This document shows positions 1 to 9,658 of a stretch of 64,000 nt of DNA, piece after piece. Position 1 is the stretch's first letter. Each line of letters starts with the position of its first letter. Both the position numbers and the translations under genes were made by a program. Source of the stretch: an uncultured Caulobacterales bacterium (GTDB taxonomy: Bacteria > Pseudomonadota > Alphaproteobacteria > Caulobacterales > Maricaulaceae); NCBI GenBank assembly GCA_938003545.1, contig CALKXY010000017.1, positions 1-64,000 on the forward strand, in the 5' to 3' direction. The notes beneath the pieces were generated by a model. It did no database searches and was not told the origin of the DNA. It was given only the letters and a program-made list of their open reading frames with translations.

Positions 1-408
1 GGAGAAAGGCGTCGTCGCGTGGGGCTTTCTGACAAATTGCGTCGGGAGGGCTCGAAAACTATTCTATTTACTCGTTTCCACGAGAGCCTGACCACCCACG
101 CGAACATCCCCGTACTAACGGAACATTTTTCCAACGAAGACAACAAAAACTAAGACATACAAGAGGCAGACGCCTTTGAGGAAAATAAGGCGTTCACTAA
201 TCATAATCGTCATTCGCTCGTAGGTGAGTCCTAAGGTGTGAGATAACATTAGAGTGTGGTGATGGGTATTTTTGCCTGCGCCAGATTCCCATCCAACGAC
301 TTGACACATTCCTCCTATCGGCTACTCCGCGCGGACATTAACTTGGCGCTGCGGACCGTTTATCCGTTTGCGCCTCAAGAGCCCGAAATCGGGTTAAAGG
401 AACGTATC

Positions 409-2244
409 ATGCACGCTTTTCGTAGCCATACTTGCGGCGAACTTCGCTCATCCGATGTTGGGTCAACTGTCAAATTATCTGGCTGGGTCCACCGCAAACG
501 TGAACATGCCAATGCGTTGTTCATCGATCTGCGCGATCATTACGGCATCAGCCAAGTCGTTGTTTATCCAACTGCCGAATTTTACGAAGCCGCAAAACGT
601 TGCCCCTCCGAATCCGTCATTACGGTCACAGGCGAAGTACTGGCCCGCGATGCGGAAGCCGTGAACAAAGAATTGGATACAGGCGACGTGGAAATGCGCG
701 CCGAAACATTCCTGATCGAGAGCCAAGCCGATCCATTGCCATTGCCTGTCTTTGGCGAGCAAGAATATCCAGAAGAGATTCGCCTCAAGCATCGCTATCT
801 GGATCTACGCCGCGATACGCTGCATAAGAATATCATTATGCGCGGGCAGGTGATTAACTCGCTACGCAGTCGTATGATCGCGCAAGGGTTCACTGAATTT
901 CAAACGCCGATCCTGACAGCTAGCTCACCAGAAGGCGCGCGTGACTTCCTTGTGCCGTCCCGCCAAAATCCTGGTAAATTCTACGCGCTACCGCAAGCGC
1001 CGCAGCAGTTTAAACAGCTTCTCATGGTTGCGGGCTTTGATCGTTATTTCCAAATCGCACCGTGTTTCCGCGATGAAGATGCCCGTGCTGACCGTTCACC
1101 GGGTGAGTTTTATCAGCTCGATATGGAAATGAGCTTTGTCACGCAGGAAGACGTGTTCAACACAATTGAACCTGTCATGGCGGGTGTGTTCGAAGAATTT
1201 GGCGGCGGTAAAGCCGTTACTGCGCCATTCCCGCGCATTCCTTATAAAGAGTCGATGGAAAAATATGGATCGGACAAACCTGACCTTCGTATTCCGTTTG
1301 AACTCTCTGATGTATCAGAGTTTTTCTTGGACGAATCCAAAACAGGATTCGGTATTTTTGCAAAAATCACCAAGGGCGGCGGTAAGGTTATCGCTATTCC
1401 TGCGCCGGGTGCGACGGATAATCAGTCCCGCAAATTCTTCGACTCGCTCGACAAATGGGCGAAGAAGGAAATGCAGGCCCCTGGGCTCGGTTATGCGCGT
1501 CTCAAGGAAGAAGGCGGCGCAGTTGTGTCGCAAGATCCTGCGCTCAAGAATTTCGAGCCAGAGTTGCTTAAGGCGCTTCTCGAGAAAATGGGTCTGAAAG
1601 CGGGCGACGGCGTCTTCTTCTCTGCGGGGAAGAAAAACGACGCTTATAAATTGGCGGGTGCGGCACGGAATAAAGTTGCGGCTGATCTGGACCTGATCGA
1701 CGAGGACGCAGGCTTTAAATTTTGTTGGGTCGTGGATTATCCGATGTATGAGTGGGATGAAGACAATAAGAAAGTCGACTTCTCGCATAACCCATTCTCC
1801 ATGCCGCAAGCACCTGAAGGTAAGTCCGCGATGGATGTTCTTCTTGAGGCAGATACGGACGCTAAGAAACTCGACATCCTCGCCTATCAATATGACATCG
1901 TTTGTAATGGTATCGAGTTATCTTCTGGCGCGATCCGGAACCACAAAGCCGACGTCATGTATAAGGCGTTCGAAATTGCGGGTTACGGCCCAGAGGTCGT
2001 GGACGACAAATTTGCGGGCATGATCAATGCGTTTAAATTTGGCGCACCGCCGCATGGAGGTATCGCGCCGGGTGTTGACCGTATGGTCATGTTGCTCGCA
2101 GGGACAGACACAATCCGCGACGTGATACTCTTCCCAATGAATGGTCAAGCGCAAGATTTGATGATGAATGCGCCAGCAGAAGTCGACGCAAGCGCGTTGA
2201 AAGAACTGAACATTAAGACAGTGCCTGTTGCGCCTAAGGATTAG
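409..2244 (+). CDS. aspS: aspartate--tRNA ligase
   Basis: ORF 256..2244; likely start at ATG 409 ([12 protein letters not shown]...). Class II aaRS motifs: [24 protein letters not shown] and [16 protein letters not shown]. Confidence 0.97.
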   Translation: MHAFRSHTCGELRSSDVGSTVKLSGWVHRKREHANALFIDLRDHYGISQVVVYPTAEFYEAAKRCPSESVITVTGEVLARDAEAVNKELDTGDVEMRAETFLIESQADPLPLPVFGEQEYPEEIRLKHRYLDLRRDTLHKNIIMRGQVINSLRSRMIAQGFTEFQTPILTASSPEGARDFLVPSRQNPGKFYALPQAPQQFKQLLMVAGFDRYFQIAPCFRDEDARADRSPGEFYQLDMEMSFVTQEDVFNTIEPVMAGVFEEFGGGKAVTAPFPRIPYKESMEKYGSDKPDLRIPFELSDVSEFFLDESKTGFGIFAKITKGGGKVIAIPAPGATDNQSRKFFDSLDKWAKKEMQAPGLGYARLKEEGGAVVSQDPALKNFEPELLKALLEKMGLKAGDGVFFSAGKKNDAYKLAGAARNKVAADLDLIDEDAGFKFCWVVDYPMYEWDEDNKKVDFSHNPFSMPQAPEGKSAMDVLLEADTDAKKLDILAYQYDIVCNGIELSSGAIRNHKADVMYKAFEIAGYGPEVVDDKFAGMINAFKFGAPPHGGIAPGVDRMVMLLAGTDTIRDVILFPMNGQAQDLMMNAPAEVDASALKELNIKTVPVAPKD

Positions 2245-2271
2245 GGAGCTTTAGGCTTATATTATCTCTTC

Positions 2272-2294
2272 ATTACCGTCTTTTTGGCGGTAAT
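2272..2294. terminator. stem-loop between convergent aspS and pentapeptide-repeat gene
   Basis: ATTACCG-tctttttgg-CGGTAAT perfect 7-bp inverted repeat just after the aspS stop; weak T-tract. Confidence 0.4.
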
Positions 2295-2304
2295 TTAGGC
2301 GATG

Positions 2305-3150
2305 TTAATGCGACATCGCCGCTTTAGTTTGCACTAAGTCGCTGTGAATGCGCTGCAGGCGGGTGCGCAGGGCGCGGTCTCTGGGGCCTGAGGCTGCCAG
2401 TAAGTTTTCGACGTCGGATATAGCGCGGTCGAGGCGTTCTGCGGCGAGGGTCAATTCTTCGGACATGCCATCATGGCCGTGTTCTGCCATCGTGACAGTC
2501 ACGCCTTCGCAATATCGCAGGGAAAGACCGATCGGGAGGCGTGTTTTGTGATCGCCGCAGGCTCCGTCAAGTTGGGTTTGATTGAGGCCCTGACTTGTGG
2601 AGAGGTCAGCGCCAGAGAAATTTGCGCCGTCGATTTGGGTGTCCAAGAAAATTGCACCAGGGAAGCTGGCGGATTGGAATTGCCCGCCTTGGAGTTGGGC
2701 GCTGCTGAGGTTTGCGTTGTTAAATCGCGCGCCGGTAAAGTCTGAATTTGTGAAGGTGCTGCGTGTCAAATCTGCACGTGATAAATTGGCTTCGGCCATT
2801 TTTGAATTAGGGAGGTTGGCTTCGGTCAAAGTGGCATCTTCAAAGACCGCGCGCGGCATGATGACGCCATTGCCCTGAACGCGGTACATCAAGGTGCTGC
2901 GGAAATGCGCGCCAGTGAGATCGGACCCGTCCAGTGATCCGCCAGAGAGATTGGAGTTATTGAAGATGCTATTGGTTAAATCGGCATTATTCAGGCGTAC
3001 GCCGTTCATGGTTTTATTTGACAGGTCGCAGCCCGCGCAAGAGCCTGCGCTCATCTGGATGCGGGCATCGACGCGCATTTGCGCCGAAGCGGGCGCCGCA
3101 AGGGCGAGGGCTGGGAGGAGGCCAAATATGAGAGCGCGTAGGTGGGTCAC
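2305..3150 (-). CDS. secreted pentapeptide-repeat protein
   Basis: Signal peptide (LRALIFGLLPALALAAPASAQ) followed by A(D/N)LxxSxF-type pentapeptide repeats (NADLTNSIFNNSNLSGGSLDGSDLTGAHF...). Confidence 0.85.
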   Translation of the reverse strand: MTHLRALIFGLLPALALAAPASAQMRVDARIQMSAGSCAGCDLSNKTMNGVRLNNADLTNSIFNNSNLSGGSLDGSDLTGAHFRSTLMYRVQGNGVIMPRAVFEDATLTEANLPNSKMAEANLSRADLTRSTFTNSDFTGARFNNANLSSAQLQGGQFQSASFPGAIFLDTQIDGANFSGADLSTSQGLNQTQLDGACGDHKTRLPIGLSLRYCEGVTVTMAEHGHDGMSEELTLAAERLDRAISDVENLLAASGPRDRALRTRLQRIHSDLVQTKAAMSH

Positions 3151-3357
3151 AGCGATCTTTTACGGAGGCAAATCCGTAGACCCAATTAAATTCATCGTAA
3201 GATTCGAACTCTTTACAGTGAGTGTGGTATTATTGTCGCGCGCAGTCTTGTCCATTTCTCGTCATCTTTGGCACACATTGGCGCTTTACGCTGGCGGAGT
3301 GCGGGCTTAGAACGCCTCAACACTTGCTTGCGAACTGTTCAATCCGGAGTCGAACCT

Positions 3358-3756
3358 TTGTCCTTTTTCAAACGCTTATTCACATGGTGGAATGGCTCTA
3401 CATTGGGCACATCGCTCCAGATCCGCACCAAAGCCGTCAAGGTGGGGGAAGACGAATATGGTAACCAGTATTTCGAGAGCACGAAGCTGGCATATGATGG
3501 CCGAAATCGCCGCTATGTAACCTATTCGAATTATGCCGAAGCGTCGAAAGTCCCGCCCGTTTGGAACGGTTGGCTGCATCATACCTATGATGAGCTACCG
3601 TCTGAAATCGATATTAAGATTCATGGGTGGCAGGAAAGCCACGTTCCGAATATGACCGGCACGCCCTTTGCGTATAAGCCAAAAGGCAGCCTAGACCGCG
3701 GCGGTGTACGCGATGCGGTTACGTCTGATTATGAATCTTGGAAACCGGGTAAATAG
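3358..3756 (+). CDS. NADH:ubiquinone oxidoreductase subunit NDUFA12 family protein
   Basis: ORF 3268..3756. Conserved core VGEDEYGNQYFES...RRYVTYSNYAEASKVPPVWNGWLHHTYDELP. Start uncertain (TTG 3358 or the ATG at 3268). Confidence 0.88.
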   Translation: MSFFKRLFTWWNGSTLGTSLQIRTKAVKVGEDEYGNQYFESTKLAYDGRNRRYVTYSNYAEASKVPPVWNGWLHHTYDELPSEIDIKIHGWQESHVPNMTGTPFAYKPKGSLDRGGVRDAVTSDYESWKPGK

Positions 3757-4178
3757 TGAACTCGCGACGTATAAAATTTGCGTTTGGCACTGCGCTGGCT
3801 TTTCTGTCTGGCGTCTCTGCACATGCGGCCAATATTGACGGATCAGCCGTTATTTTACGCGCATTGGATAAAGTCACAGCGACGACGCAAGATTATACGG
3901 TCGAGGTCGGAGAGACATTGCAATACGGCAGTCTTTCGATTGATGCTGTGCATTGCGAAAAGCGTCCGCCAGAAGAATTGCCAGAGACCTTCGCATTTCT
4001 GAAAATCCGTGACGCCAAGCTGGACGGTAAAGGTGGCCGCGCCGAAGAAGAAACGGTTTTTTCAGGTTGGATGTTTGCCTCGCGTCCCGCGCTCTCGGCA
4101 CTGGATCATGGCGTTTACGACATTTGGGTGATCGGGTGCCGTACCCCAGAAATTGAGCTGCCTGACTTTACGCAGTAA
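3756..4178 (+). CDS. DUF2155 domain-containing protein
   Basis: GTG start overlapping the NDUFA12 stop; signal peptide; TQDYTVEVGETLQYGSLSIDAVHCEKRPPEELPETFAFLKI resembles the DUF2155 core; commonly follows NDUFA12 in alphaproteobacteria. Confidence 0.8.
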   Translation: MNSRRIKFAFGTALAFLSGVSAHAANIDGSAVILRALDKVTATTQDYTVEVGETLQYGSLSIDAVHCEKRPPEELPETFAFLKIRDAKLDGKGGRAEEETVFSGWMFASRPALSALDHGVYDIWVIGCRTPEIELPDFTQ

Positions 4179-5013
4179 GTGGCGCACTAAGAATTGCGTG
4201 GTCTAGCAACACAGAGAATTTAGTCTGCGCCGCTTTGACGGTTTCCCAAATCTCAAATTCATCGACAACGGGTTGCGTGTCGGAGTCTGTGATCACAGGG
4301 TTTGCAATCAGGCTGAGGCCCAAGACGGTCAGGCCCAAATATCTCGCCATGACGGCCTCGTGGACCGTTGACATGCCAACCATATCCGCACCGAGTAAGC
4401 GCAGCATGCGGCCTTCGGCGGGTGTTTCGAAATGCGGTCCCGCGAGGCACGCATAGATGCCGCGCTGCAAGATGCCCATGTCGCTTTCATCGGCTTTGGC
4501 TAGCCAGCCGTCATCATATGTGCGTGTGAGATTTACGAATGGCGAGCGACCGTGGTCTATCCGGCCCACAAGTGCACCTTGGCCCGTCAGACCAGGTAAG
4601 TAGATGTGGTCCGAAATGCTAACGATATCGCCATCTGCGTAGTCAGGATTTAGGCTGCCTGAGATATTGGTCAAGATTGCGGATGTCGCACCAAGCGCAT
4701 GGGCAACTTCGATAGGGAATGCGGCGTCTTGCGCGGTGTGGCCCTCATAGAGATGCAGACGACCCTGTAGCGCGACAATTTTGCGCCCGTTTAGCGTCCC
4801 GATGTGAAGCACGCCTTTATGAGTCGGCGCGGAGGATTTTGGGAAGCCGTCAATATCGTCATAAGGAATATGCGCGCCGTCGATTTGCTCTGCGTAATCG
4901 CCAAGGCCCGAACCCAAGATGAGGGCAACATCCGCCGTCGCATCTGTGACTTCGCGAATGGACGCTAGGGCGCGCTTCGCACGGTCTGATCGTGCGACGG
5001 TTGCTTGGGTCAA
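4168..5013 (-). CDS. purine-nucleoside phosphorylase
   Basis: LILGSGLGDYAEQI, LQGRLHLYEGH, GPHFETPAEGRMLRLLGADMVGMSTVHEAVMARY. Confidence 0.93.
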   Translation of the reverse strand: MTQATVARSDRAKRALASIREVTDATADVALILGSGLGDYAEQIDGAHIPYDDIDGFPKSSAPTHKGVLHIGTLNGRKIVALQGRLHLYEGHTAQDAAFPIEVAHALGATSAILTNISGSLNPDYADGDIVSISDHIYLPGLTGQGALVGRIDHGRSPFVNLTRTYDDGWLAKADESDMGILQRGIYACLAGPHFETPAEGRMLRLLGADMVGMSTVHEAVMARYLGLTVLGLSLIANPVITDSDTQPVVDEFEIWETVKAAQTKFSVLLDHAILSAPLTA

Positions 5014-7013
5014 ATGTCGACCTCTTCGACAAATTTGGCGTGTTCTTGGATATACTCATAGCGAAGCTCTGAGCGTTTCCCCATGAGTGTCTCGACAAGG
5101 CTTTCCGTTGTAGCCATCTCTTCTGCATCCAATGTGATGCGGGCCAATGTCCGTGTTTTAGGATCCATCGTTGTGACTTTGAGTTGGGCTGGATTCATTT
5201 CGCCAAGACCCTTGAAGCGTCCAATTTCAACTTTGCCTTTGCCAGTGAATTCCGTCTTCATCAGCTCCTCGCGATGCAAATCATCAACAGCATAAATTGT
5301 CTTTGTGCCTTGGGTCATTTTGAACAGCGGCGGCATCGCCATATAGAGCCGTCCGGCTTCAATCAGGCCTGGTGTGTAACGGTAGAAGAAGGTGATCAGC
5401 AGGGCCGCGATATGCGCACCATCGACATCCGCATCGGTCATAATCACGACGCGTTCATAGCGAAGGTCATCGACATCGAACTTTTTACCGAGGCCTACGC
5501 CGAGTGCGACGGAGAGGTCATTGATTTCTGCATTGCGTTGGATTTTTTCCATCGTCGCACTTTCGACGTTCAGGATTTTACCTTTCAGCGGCAAGATGGC
5601 TTGTGTTTCGCGGCTTCGTGCTTGTTTGGCGGACCCGCCCGCAGAGTCGCCCTCGACGATGAAAATTTCCGTATCGTCGCTACCTTTACGGGAGCAATCG
5701 GCGAGCTTACCGGGAAGGCGTAGGCGCTTGGTTGCGGACTTCCGTTTGACGTCTCGCGCTTTACGCCGTTTGACACGTTCATCTGCGCGCTCAATCGCCC
5801 ATTCGAGGAGCTTTGTTGCGTCTTTCGGGCTGCTGACCAGCCAATGATCAAAGGGGTCGCGAACTGCCGTTTCAACAAGGCGCGTGGCTTCAGAGTTAGA
5901 GAGGCGATCTTTGGTTTGGCCTTGGAATTCAGGGCTTTTGATGAAAACAGAGACGAGGGCGCCTGCACCGAACATCACGTCATCTGGTGTAACGTGACTG
6001 ACCTTTTTGCCCATACCTGTTAGGTCGGCATAAGCGCGTAAGCCTTTTGTGATCGCTGCGCGAAGCCCCGCTTCATGCGTACCGCCGCCGGGTGTCGGGA
6101 CCGTGTTACAATAAGACCGGACGAAGCTATCCGCTTCGCCAAAGCCTTCTGGGGACCAGCTAACGGCCCATTCGACACGGCCATGTCCTGTGTCTTTTTT
6201 TGATTTCCCAGAGAAAAGTGTCTCTGTAATCGTCGCCTTGGTTCCGAGCGTTTCGGCCAAATAGTCAGCCAAACCCCCTGGGAAGTGGAAGACGGCGGTT
6301 TCTGGAATTTCGGGTGAGTTCTTGAGTTTCTCCGGCGCGCATTTCCAGCGAATTTCAACACCAGGCTGGAGGTAGGCTTTGGCGCGAGACATGTTGAACA
6401 GTTTCAGCGCGCGGAACTGTAGCGATTTCCCGAAGATTTCTGCGTCGGGGTGAAAGCGGAATTTGGTGCCGCGTCGATTATTGATCGCACCCATATTTTT
6501 GATTTTGCCCATCGGTTTACCGCGTTCGAAGCGCATTGCGTGCAATGTCTTGTTTCTCGCAACTTCGACTTCTAGCACGTCGGAGAGTGCGTTTACGACG
6601 GAAACGCCGACGCCGTGAAGGCCGCCTGAAGTTTCATAGGCTTTGTTTGAGAATTTACCGCCAGAATGAAGCTCGGTTAGAATGACTTCGAGTGCAGATT
6701 TTTCTGGGAATTTCGGGTGAGGGCCAATTGGAATACCACGGCCATTATCCGTCACAGAGATATAGCCTTCCGCATCCAATTCGACTTCGATTCGTGTTGC
6801 ATGACCTGCGACGGCTTCGTCCATCGAGTTGTCGATGACTTCTGCAAAGAGGTGATGCAGCGCGCGATCATCCGTGCCGCCAATATACATACCTGGGCGA
6901 AGACGGACGGGTTCCAGACCTTCGAGCACTTCGATGGAACTGGCGGTGTAGTTGTCTTGGGCTGCGTCGCCGCTTTTACCGCCGAACAAATCTTTTTTCT
7001 TGGCAGTGGCCAT
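5010..7013 (-). CDS. parE: DNA topoisomerase IV subunit B
   Basis: GHKL ATPase (RPGMYIGGTDDRALHHLFAEVIDNSMDEAVAG) and TOPRIM (EGDSAGGSAKQARSRETQAILPLKGKILNVE; DADVDGAHI). Confidence 0.96.
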   Translation of the reverse strand: MATAKKKDLFGGKSGDAAQDNYTASSIEVLEGLEPVRLRPGMYIGGTDDRALHHLFAEVIDNSMDEAVAGHATRIEVELDAEGYISVTDNGRGIPIGPHPKFPEKSALEVILTELHSGGKFSNKAYETSGGLHGVGVSVVNALSDVLEVEVARNKTLHAMRFERGKPMGKIKNMGAINNRRGTKFRFHPDAEIFGKSLQFRALKLFNMSRAKAYLQPGVEIRWKCAPEKLKNSPEIPETAVFHFPGGLADYLAETLGTKATITETLFSGKSKKDTGHGRVEWAVSWSPEGFGEADSFVRSYCNTVPTPGGGTHEAGLRAAITKGLRAYADLTGMGKKVSHVTPDDVMFGAGALVSVFIKSPEFQGQTKDRLSNSEATRLVETAVRDPFDHWLVSSPKDATKLLEWAIERADERVKRRKARDVKRKSATKRLRLPGKLADCSRKGSDDTEIFIVEGDSAGGSAKQARSRETQAILPLKGKILNVESATMEKIQRNAEINDLSVALGVGLGKKFDVDDLRYERVVIMTDADVDGAHIAALLITFFYRYTPGLIEAGRLYMAMPPLFKMTQGTKTIYAVDDLHREELMKTEFTGKGKVEIGRFKGLGEMNPAQLKVTTMDPKTRTLARITLDAEEMATTESLVETLMGKRSELRYEYIQEHAKFVEEVDI

Positions 7014-7086
7014 AATTGTTCTGTCTTCGTTCTGCTTTGCTAGGCTGACAATATGAGGTGATTTGCGCCGCCCGCAAGGCGTTTTG

Positions 7087-9651
7087 TCATTCTTGTCGTG
7101 GGGTTGTCCACAGGACGGGACGCGGGTCGGTCGATGTTGTTTGATCTATGGTCTCGAAAAAGGCGGATCTCGCCGCTTTGACGTGATGTTCTAGCTCCTT
7201 TTGTCGGTCCTCTAGAGTTTGCACATCAATTTGTTTCGAAAACCGAGCTGGCGTTTGGTCTATGGGCAAGCCTTTGAGGCCGAGAAGGCGTTCCCATATT
7301 TGAAGCGTGTTCCAACTCTCAATTGCTGTGTTGAGATCAGGGGGAAGTGCCGTGCCGGTCACGGCCAAACAAGAGCGCATATAATCGGCTTCCATCAGAC
7401 CGCCATGACGCAATTTGCTACGCCAAACATTAGGCGGCGTTGCCTGTAAGCGTTCCTGCGAAAGGCGACTGAACATAGTCCACGCATCTTCTTTAAACGC
7501 GCGAATGTTTCTTGGGCGGGTCAGGACATCCTTCTTTATCGCCATGACCTTCTCGCCCAAGGCTTTGTCGCCCGCAACGATGCGTGCAGGCGCGAGGGCG
7601 ATATGCTCCCAACTATGCGCACGGGTCATATGATGATCTCGAAATGCGGAGAGCTTTACGGCAGGCGGGCCAGATCGACCAGACGGGCGCAGGCGCGTGT
7701 CCAATTCATAGGCGATGCCCTCGCGCAGTTTCGTGGTCAAAGTCGTTCGCATGCGGCGCACAGCTTTTGCTGCAAGGTCAGGGTCGCAGTCATCATCAAA
7801 TAGAAAAATAAGATCTAGATCGCTTTGCGGCGCCATGGCGCCCGTACCCATTTTACCTAATCCCAAAATAGTCATGGGAAGACTGTCCACGCCGAGGTCA
7901 TCCGCGATGATCCGAAGCGACAGATTTAGGGTCTCTTCGGCGAGTTGCGTGAGGTGTGTTTGTAACGTTTCGGCGGTGTTTTGCCCCTCTAGGAACTGGG
8001 TGTAAGCTCGGAATAATTGCTCATTTACGAAGCGGCGGAGGGCTTCTAGCCGTTGCTCATAATCGGGGGAGGTCAACACAAAGGCCGATTGTGCCTGCAG
8101 CTCGGTATCATCGGGCGACAGAAATATATCTATGATATGCGGGGATTGCGCCAAAATTTCAGTCATATGCGGGCTGTGCAAAAGCGGCGTGACCATGATG
8201 TCCAGAAGATGAGGGTTGCGGTTGAGGAGAGCGAAATATTGCTCTGATCGCCCTAGCTGTTTGAGAAAGCCATCCACGCGCTCAAAGGCGTCAGGGCGAT
8301 TGAACTTTTGCATGCGCGCGACGAGGGTTTGCCCTAGCTCTTGGTATTTTTGCCGAGATGATGCTGGGACACCGTGGTCTTGAAAGCCTAGCGTCCAACT
8401 CCGCGCGATTTTAGCTGCTGCCTCGTCTAATGAGGTTAAGTCTGTCTCGGTTGAAGGGTTTGACGTGTCTTGGAAAAGGGTCGAGAAACGCGTGTGAACC
8501 GCTTGCCGCTTAACTGAAACCTCAGCGTCAAACGTATCGGTTCCCCCCAGCATTGCAGACAAAGCCACCCGGTCTTCCCCTTCGGGGATCAGATGTGTCT
8601 GCGCATTGTTCAGCATTTGCACAGTGTTCTCGATCTTGCGAAAATAGGCGTAATGGGCGCGCAAGTCAGTCGCCTCAATCTCAGAGAGCAAGCCCATATG
8701 AGCCAATTCTGACAAGGCGGCGCGCGTATTTGTGACGCGGAGTGCAGGGTGTTTCCCGCCATGGATGAGTTGCTGTGCATTTGCGATAAATTCAATTTCG
8801 CGAATGCCGCCGCGTCCTAACTTTAAATTGAATCCCGCCGCGTTTGGCGTGATGGGATCGGGGGCGGCCCGTTCCGTCTCTAGTCCGGGATGTTCATTAT
8901 TGATCCGCGTTTTCAGAGCTGCGAGCTCGTCCAATGTGGTAAAATCCAAATTGCGACGCCAGATATAGGGCTCTAAGCGATCTAAAAATGCGTGTCCTGC
9001 TTCGGTATCACCCCCAACAACCCGCGCTTTCATAAGCGCAAGGCGGTGCCATGGTAGTGATCTGAAGAAGTAAAATGTTTCAGCTTTCGCCGTACTGATT
9101 GCCAGTCCTGTTCCTGAACTTTCTGGACGCAATCGCCAATCCACACGCCAAACGCATTCTGGCGCATTGCGAGGCTGGAGGATTTGGGTCAGCCGCTTGC
9201 AGACTTCCGACGCGATATAGGCCTGACCTTTATGGGCAGGAACGGGAAGGGCATCCGCATCGTAAAATGCGATGAGGTCAATATCGGACGAAAAGTTCAG
9301 ATCATATCCGCCTAACTTCCCTAAACCTAAGACGAAAAGCCCAGGGACGTCATTTTCAGGAAGTGTAAGGTGGTGACGTTTTCCAACGTGACGCCACGCC
9401 AAAGCCAAGGCTCGGTCGATTGTGGCATCAGCAAATTGTGTCCAGACGCGACCCATCTCGTCGAAGTCAGAAAATGAAGTCAGCGCAAAGTTGAGGGCAA
9501 ATCGCGCTTTTAACTCGGGTAATACATCGGCATCTGCTGCGTTGAGGTGCTCAAGGAGTTTTTCCAGCGGCTCGTGAACCGGGAACCTCTCCGAGAGATC
9601 ATGCAGATAGGCACTGTGACGCAGCTGATCTTGAGAAATCGCTGCGTACAC
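7087..9651 (-). CDS. glnE: bifunctional glutamine synthetase adenylyltransferase/deadenylase
   Basis: Two nucleotidyltransferase domains: VLGLGKLGGYDLNFSSDIDLIAFYD and ILGLGKMGTGAMAPQSDLDLIFLFD. GTG start at 9651 with an in-frame TAA immediately upstream. Confidence 0.93.
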   Translation of the reverse strand: MYAAISQDQLRHSAYLHDLSERFPVHEPLEKLLEHLNAADADVLPELKARFALNFALTSFSDFDEMGRVWTQFADATIDRALALAWRHVGKRHHLTLPENDVPGLFVLGLGKLGGYDLNFSSDIDLIAFYDADALPVPAHKGQAYIASEVCKRLTQILQPRNAPECVWRVDWRLRPESSGTGLAISTAKAETFYFFRSLPWHRLALMKARVVGGDTEAGHAFLDRLEPYIWRRNLDFTTLDELAALKTRINNEHPGLETERAAPDPITPNAAGFNLKLGRGGIREIEFIANAQQLIHGGKHPALRVTNTRAALSELAHMGLLSEIEATDLRAHYAYFRKIENTVQMLNNAQTHLIPEGEDRVALSAMLGGTDTFDAEVSVKRQAVHTRFSTLFQDTSNPSTETDLTSLDEAAAKIARSWTLGFQDHGVPASSRQKYQELGQTLVARMQKFNRPDAFERVDGFLKQLGRSEQYFALLNRNPHLLDIMVTPLLHSPHMTEILAQSPHIIDIFLSPDDTELQAQSAFVLTSPDYEQRLEALRRFVNEQLFRAYTQFLEGQNTAETLQTHLTQLAEETLNLSLRIIADDLGVDSLPMTILGLGKMGTGAMAPQSDLDLIFLFDDDCDPDLAAKAVRRMRTTLTTKLREGIAYELDTRLRPSGRSGPPAVKLSAFRDHHMTRAHSWEHIALAPARIVAGDKALGEKVMAIKKDVLTRPRNIRAFKEDAWTMFSRLSQERLQATPPNVWRSKLRHGGLMEADYMRSCLAVTGTALPPDLNTAIESWNTLQIWERLLGLKGLPIDQTPARFSKQIDVQTLEDRQKELEHHVKAARSAFFETIDQTTSTDPRPVLWTTPRQE

Positions 9652-9658
9652 TTAGAGT

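Noticed and set aside
1-408. Possible coding content upstream of aspS, including the 115..309 minus ORF and the N-terminal part of ORF 256..2244
   Set aside because: No recognisable protein; aspS conservation starts at the ATG at 409. Probably an intergenic/leader region, though an upstream gene cut by the window edge cannot be excluded.
1315-1890. 191-aa antisense ORF in aspS, and the many other 60-250 aa ORFs overlapping housekeeping genes (e.g. 33335..33883, 33992..34744, 15511..16041)
   Set aside because: Frame shadows of strongly conserved genes; no independent coding evidence.
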